From assembly GCF_018449575.1 (NCBI RefSeq), contig NZ_JAAVUT010000008.1:1-64000 (forward strand): 64,000 nucleotides of DNA, given 5' to 3'. Positions 61,310 to 64,000 of this stretch are shown piece after piece. Every line of letters starts with the position of its first letter. Position 1 is the first letter of the stretch. The DNA comes from Sodalis sp. dw_96 (GTDB lineage: Bacteria > Pseudomonadota > Gammaproteobacteria > Enterobacterales > Enterobacteriaceae). Below the pieces are notes generated by a model that ran no database searches, was not told the origin of the DNA, and saw only the letters and a program-made list of their open reading frames with translations. The position numbers and the translations under genes were made by a program.

Positions 61310-62314
61310 TCATCCGCGCTGATGCCGGGCTTTGGTCAAGGCCAGTTCTTCGGCCTGTTTCACCGCCCGGGACAACAGCTCCGGTTTGGCGATACCCTTC
61401 CAGGCGATATCAAAGGCGGTGCCGTGGCCGGCGGTGGTGCGGATGATGGGCAGTCCGACGGCATAGGTTACGTACCCGAACCGCTTCAAAGGGATAGTGC
61501 CCTGGTCGTGATACATGGCCAGGATGGCATCGTAGCCGCCCTGCTCCGCCGCGTAAAACAGGCTGTCGGCAGCCAGCGGATCGCTGACGTTCATGCCTTT
61601 GCGCCGGCAAACTTCCAGAGCGGGTTTAATGTGATCGATTTCCTCCATGCCCAGCACGCCGTTCTCGCCGGCGTGGGGATTGAGTCCGGCCACGCCGATG
61701 CGCGGATGGGGAAACCCGAACTCTTCTACCAGGGATTGATGCAGTTCTCCCATGATACGTTCGATACGCGGCTGCTTGACCCGCGCCACCGCTTCCAGCA
61801 GTGAGCAGTGTGCGCTCACCAGGCTGACGCGCAGCGGGCCGCCGATCATAATGGTATGAAAGGCGGTGGTGTTGGTAAGGTGGGCGAAAATTTCGGTTTG
61901 CCCCTCGAATTTGTGCCCCGCCAAATGAAAGGCCTCTTTATTGGCCGGCGCGGAACAGATGGCGCTCACCTCCCCCGCCAGCGCCAGTTTGGTGCTGAGC
62001 CGGATGGCATCCACCGATGCCTGGCCGCAGATCTTGCTGATGCGGCAGGGAACCACCTCCCGATAGTCAAGGGGGACATCCATCACCCAGACGACGCCCG
62101 GCTGGCGTTTCGCCTCTTCCGACCGTCTGACGGTCCGGATTTCCACCTCCAGACCGATATGGTCCGCCACCCGCCGCAATAGCCCGACGGAGCCGATAAG
62201 CACCACGGGGGTCTGCGGCATCAACAGGTCGGTGGAGGCCACCTTAAGGCTTAATTCGGGGCCGGTACCCGCCGGATCGCCGACGGTAATGGCAATGGGC
62301 TTGATGGTTTTCAT
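61310..62314 (-). CDS. pdxA2: PdxA2-type 4-phosphoerythronate/threonate dehydrogenase
   Basis: This 334-residue PdxA-family decarboxylating dehydrogenase starts with ITVGDPAGTGPELSLKV and carries AGLNPHAGENGVLG and AMYHDQGTIPLK, with the metal-binding histidines. True PdxA makes a pyridoxal precursor; PdxA2 homologues next to a DUF1537 kinase oxidise 4-phospho-D-threonate or erythronate to dihydroxyacetone phosphate, CO2 and NADH. It overlaps the FAD oxidase gene by 4 bp and is 18 bp from the kinase. Confidence 0.9.
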   Translation of the reverse strand: MKTIKPIAITVGDPAGTGPELSLKVASTDLLMPQTPVVLIGSVGLLRRVADHIGLEVEIRTVRRSEEAKRQPGVVWVMDVPLDYREVVPCRISKICGQASVDAIRLSTKLALAGEVSAICSAPANKEAFHLAGHKFEGQTEIFAHLTNTTAFHTIMIGGPLRVSLVSAHCSLLEAVARVKQPRIERIMGELHQSLVEEFGFPHPRIGVAGLNPHAGENGVLGMEEIDHIKPALEVCRRKGMNVSDPLAADSLFYAAEQGGYDAILAMYHDQGTIPLKRFGYVTYAVGLPIIRTTAGHGTAFDIAWKGIAKPELLSRAVKQAEELALTKARHQRG

Positions 62315-63762
62315 CTTGTCGCCTCCGGTTGTTCATCGAATCCCATTTTGCCGGGAGAGAGTATCCCGAGAGGATCCAGCGCCTGTTTAAGCTTAGCCAG
62401 TACCCGCAGGCTATCGCCATGTTCCCGGACCATCCAATGTTTACGCGCTTCCCCCACGCCGTGGTGATGGCTGATGGAACCGCCCTGCTCCAGCACCGTA
62501 CGCATGGTGATGTCCCACACCTTGTTGAAACGGCTCTCCGCGTCCTGTTTGTTTTTACCGGTAATGAAAAAGATAAAGTAGATGGCGCCGCCGTTACTGT
62601 AGAAATGGGAATAATGGGCATAAGCGTTGTCTGCGTAGGGGGATATGGCATTCAGCACCTTGTCGTGCAGGGCTTCCAGCGTATGCCAGCCGGCGGCGAT
62701 TTCGATGGCGTCGGCAAAATCAAAATCCCCGGCGTTGCCGCGATCCAGCCAACCTGCGTCATAGCGGGTTTTTTCCCATACTTCCCCTGGCGTCGAACCA
62801 AGATCGTCGCCGCCGTGAACAGCGGCGATTTTCAGGGATTCGGCCTGTTCGGCGGCGGCCACCGCCGGATTACCGTCGAAGGTCAGCACCAATAATGTCC
62901 GGTGGGCGGGCTCGATGCCGCTTTTTTCGAATATATGCACCGCTTCTTTTTCATCATAAAGCCGGATGACCGCAGGCATTAAACCGCTGTCCAGCAGTTG
63001 GCGCACCGCTTTCAGCCCATTGCCGATGCCCTCGAAAGCCACGCCGCGGAACAATTGGGAGCGGGCCAGCGGCAGGGTGCGCAGGGTGACGGCGGTGATG
63101 ATGCCCAGCGTCCCTTCACTGCCCACGAACATCTGGGCGACGGAGGGACCGGTGGATGAACGCGGCGAACGCTGAGTATGGATAATGGCGCCGTCGGGCA
63201 GGACCACTTCCAGGGACGTGACAAAATTCTCGATGTTGCCGTATTTACTGCTGAAGGTGCCCGATGAACGGGTCGCCACCAATCCGCCGATGCTTGCCAG
63301 CGCCAGGGACTGGGGATAATGGGGCAAACGCCGCCCCGCCGCGTTGAGTATGTCCTCCAGATCCCCGCCCAATACACCTGAAGGCACGGTGACTTCACCG
63401 TTTTCCTCGTCCAGTTCGGGTTTGCCGTTCAGGCCGGACAGGTCTATACAAAGATAACCGCGCTGGTTTACCACGCCCCCCACGACCCCTGAACCGGCGC
63501 CGAACGGCACCACCGGAATATGATGCGCGCCGGCGAGTTTAAGCACCTGCGATACATCCCGGGCGGAACCGACCCGAATGACCGCCAGCGGCGTATGGAT
63601 ATTGAGTTCATTTTCCGACCACTTCGCCGCTATGGGCCAGCGATCGTGCGCCCTGGCTTGACGTGTTTCAAGGGAACTATCAATGACGCTCTGGGGCGCA
63701 AGCTTCTGCAACTCGTTAATGAGGGAGGCCGTATCGATACTGCCGGCTGCTTGACTGTTCAT
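62311..63762 (-). CDS. FAD-linked oxidase (GlcD/AGPS-like, VAO family)
   Basis: This 483-residue protein has a PCMH-type FAD domain (PVVPFGAGSGVVGGVVNQRGY near residues 90-110, LASIGGLVATRSSGTFSSKYG near 155-175, GSEGTLGIITAVTLRTL) and a C-terminal cap with SISHHHGVGEARKHWM, as in alkyl-DHAP synthase and related 2-hydroxyacid oxidases. It likely oxidises a sugar acid or hydroxy acid to a keto acid, passing electrons to quinone or oxygen. It is the first gene of the minus-strand set. Confidence 0.9.
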   Translation of the reverse strand: MNSQAAGSIDTASLINELQKLAPQSVIDSSLETRQARAHDRWPIAAKWSENELNIHTPLAVIRVGSARDVSQVLKLAGAHHIPVVPFGAGSGVVGGVVNQRGYLCIDLSGLNGKPELDEENGEVTVPSGVLGGDLEDILNAAGRRLPHYPQSLALASIGGLVATRSSGTFSSKYGNIENFVTSLEVVLPDGAIIHTQRSPRSSTGPSVAQMFVGSEGTLGIITAVTLRTLPLARSQLFRGVAFEGIGNGLKAVRQLLDSGLMPAVIRLYDEKEAVHIFEKSGIEPAHRTLLVLTFDGNPAVAAAEQAESLKIAAVHGGDDLGSTPGEVWEKTRYDAGWLDRGNAGDFDFADAIEIAAGWHTLEALHDKVLNAISPYADNAYAHYSHFYSNGGAIYFIFFITGKNKQDAESRFNKVWDITMRTVLEQGGSISHHHGVGEARKHWMVREHGDSLRVLAKLKQALDPLGILSPGKMGFDEQPEATR

Positions 63763-63828
63763 AAGAGTCCTTTATTTGTGGGTGGCTTCAAAATATTGAC
63801 ATAAGGTACGACATAACAGATTTATATT

Positions 63829-63842
63829 TACAGATTACTGTA
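63829..63842. promoter_or_regulatory. Inverted repeat in the divergent promoter
   Basis: TACAG-ATTA-CTGTA is a perfect 5-bp-arm inverted repeat in the 131 bp between the FAD oxidase and the MFS gene. It could be the operator of the cluster regulator, which is not in the window. Confidence 0.4.
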
Positions 63843-63893
63843 TATTGTTTATATCAGGTCGTCAAACGTGATATCAATCAAGGTGACAATGCT

Positions 63894-64000
63894 ATGCCAA
63901 TCGATACCGCCAATAATAAAGTTAAGCCACCATCGCAAAACAGGGCCACGCTACGCTGGATCATTTTAGGGATGACCGCACTGGTGTTGGTGCTGAACTA
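63894..64000 (+). CDS. MFS transporter, 5' end only (ACS-type)
   Basis: The gene runs off the right edge after about 35 codons. It begins MPIDTANNKVKPPSQNRATL and continues into the hydrophobic RWIILGMTALVLVLN, the usual first helix of ACS-family MFS carriers. AAGGTG precedes the ATG. It is divergent from the sugar-acid catabolic set and likely imports its substrate. Confidence 0.7.
   Translation, partial: MPIDTANNKVKPPSQNRATLRWIILGMTALVLVLN

Overview
The window looks like chromosomal DNA of a free-living or host-associated member of the Enterobacterales, possibly a Sodalis/Pectobacteriaceae-type relative. This is inferred from an OmpF/OmpC-type trimeric porin, AMP nucleosidase, RspB/RspR and DmsD homologues, moderately high GC, and a protein resembling the Salmonella type III effector PipB. 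No rRNA, tRNA, phage, transposase or CRISPR array was seen. Most of the DNA is accessory metabolism arranged as regulator + transporter + enzymes.

Left part (1-19 kb): a DmsD-type chaperone; an IclR regulator followed by a Dpp/Opp-type ABC transporter, an M19-type dipeptidase and a hydantoinase/oxoprolinase B-A pair (about 0.96-12.3 kb); an outer-membrane porin; and a minus-strand tripartite tricarboxylate transporter (TctB-TctA-TctC) with an MmgE/PrpD protein and an IclR regulator. A VOC protein and a two-gene chromate-type transporter follow on the plus strand.

Centre (21-38 kb): a PAS-type sigma-54 activator, preceded by a near-consensus Fur box, faces a minus-strand set made of a secreted FMN/FAD flavoprotein, a Tat-exported four-cluster ferredoxin, an NrfD-type quinol-interacting membrane protein, an MFS transporter and an OprB-like porin. 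A near-perfect -24/-12 promoter lies just upstream of the flavoprotein. I read this as a candidate quinol-to-periplasm respiratory chain with a flavoprotein, not a molybdoenzyme, as terminal reductase. Directly upstream lies a beta-keto acid/CoA catabolic set: crotonase-like hydrolase, beta-keto acid cleavage enzyme, thiolase, CoA-transferase A/B, MFS transporter and a second thiolase, with a LysR regulator.

Right part (39-64 kb): phosphonopyruvate hydrolase-like enzyme with an ArsR regulator and a divergent old-yellow-enzyme; a Qnr-like pentapeptide protein divergent from a PipB-like effector candidate; AMP nucleosidase; an RspB-MFS-RspR sugar-acid cluster; a hydroxycarboxylate dehydrogenase flanked by a 108-bp repeat family (also present at the left edge); a DUF2461 protein; a four-gene operon of three SPFH (HflK/HflC-like) proteins plus a heavy-metal P-type ATPase; and a probable D-threonate-type catabolic cluster (dehydrogenase, SDR, DUF1537 kinase, PdxA2, FAD oxidase) divergent from an MFS gene cut by the right edge.

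Functions are read from motifs and remembered family resemblance; no database search was possible.
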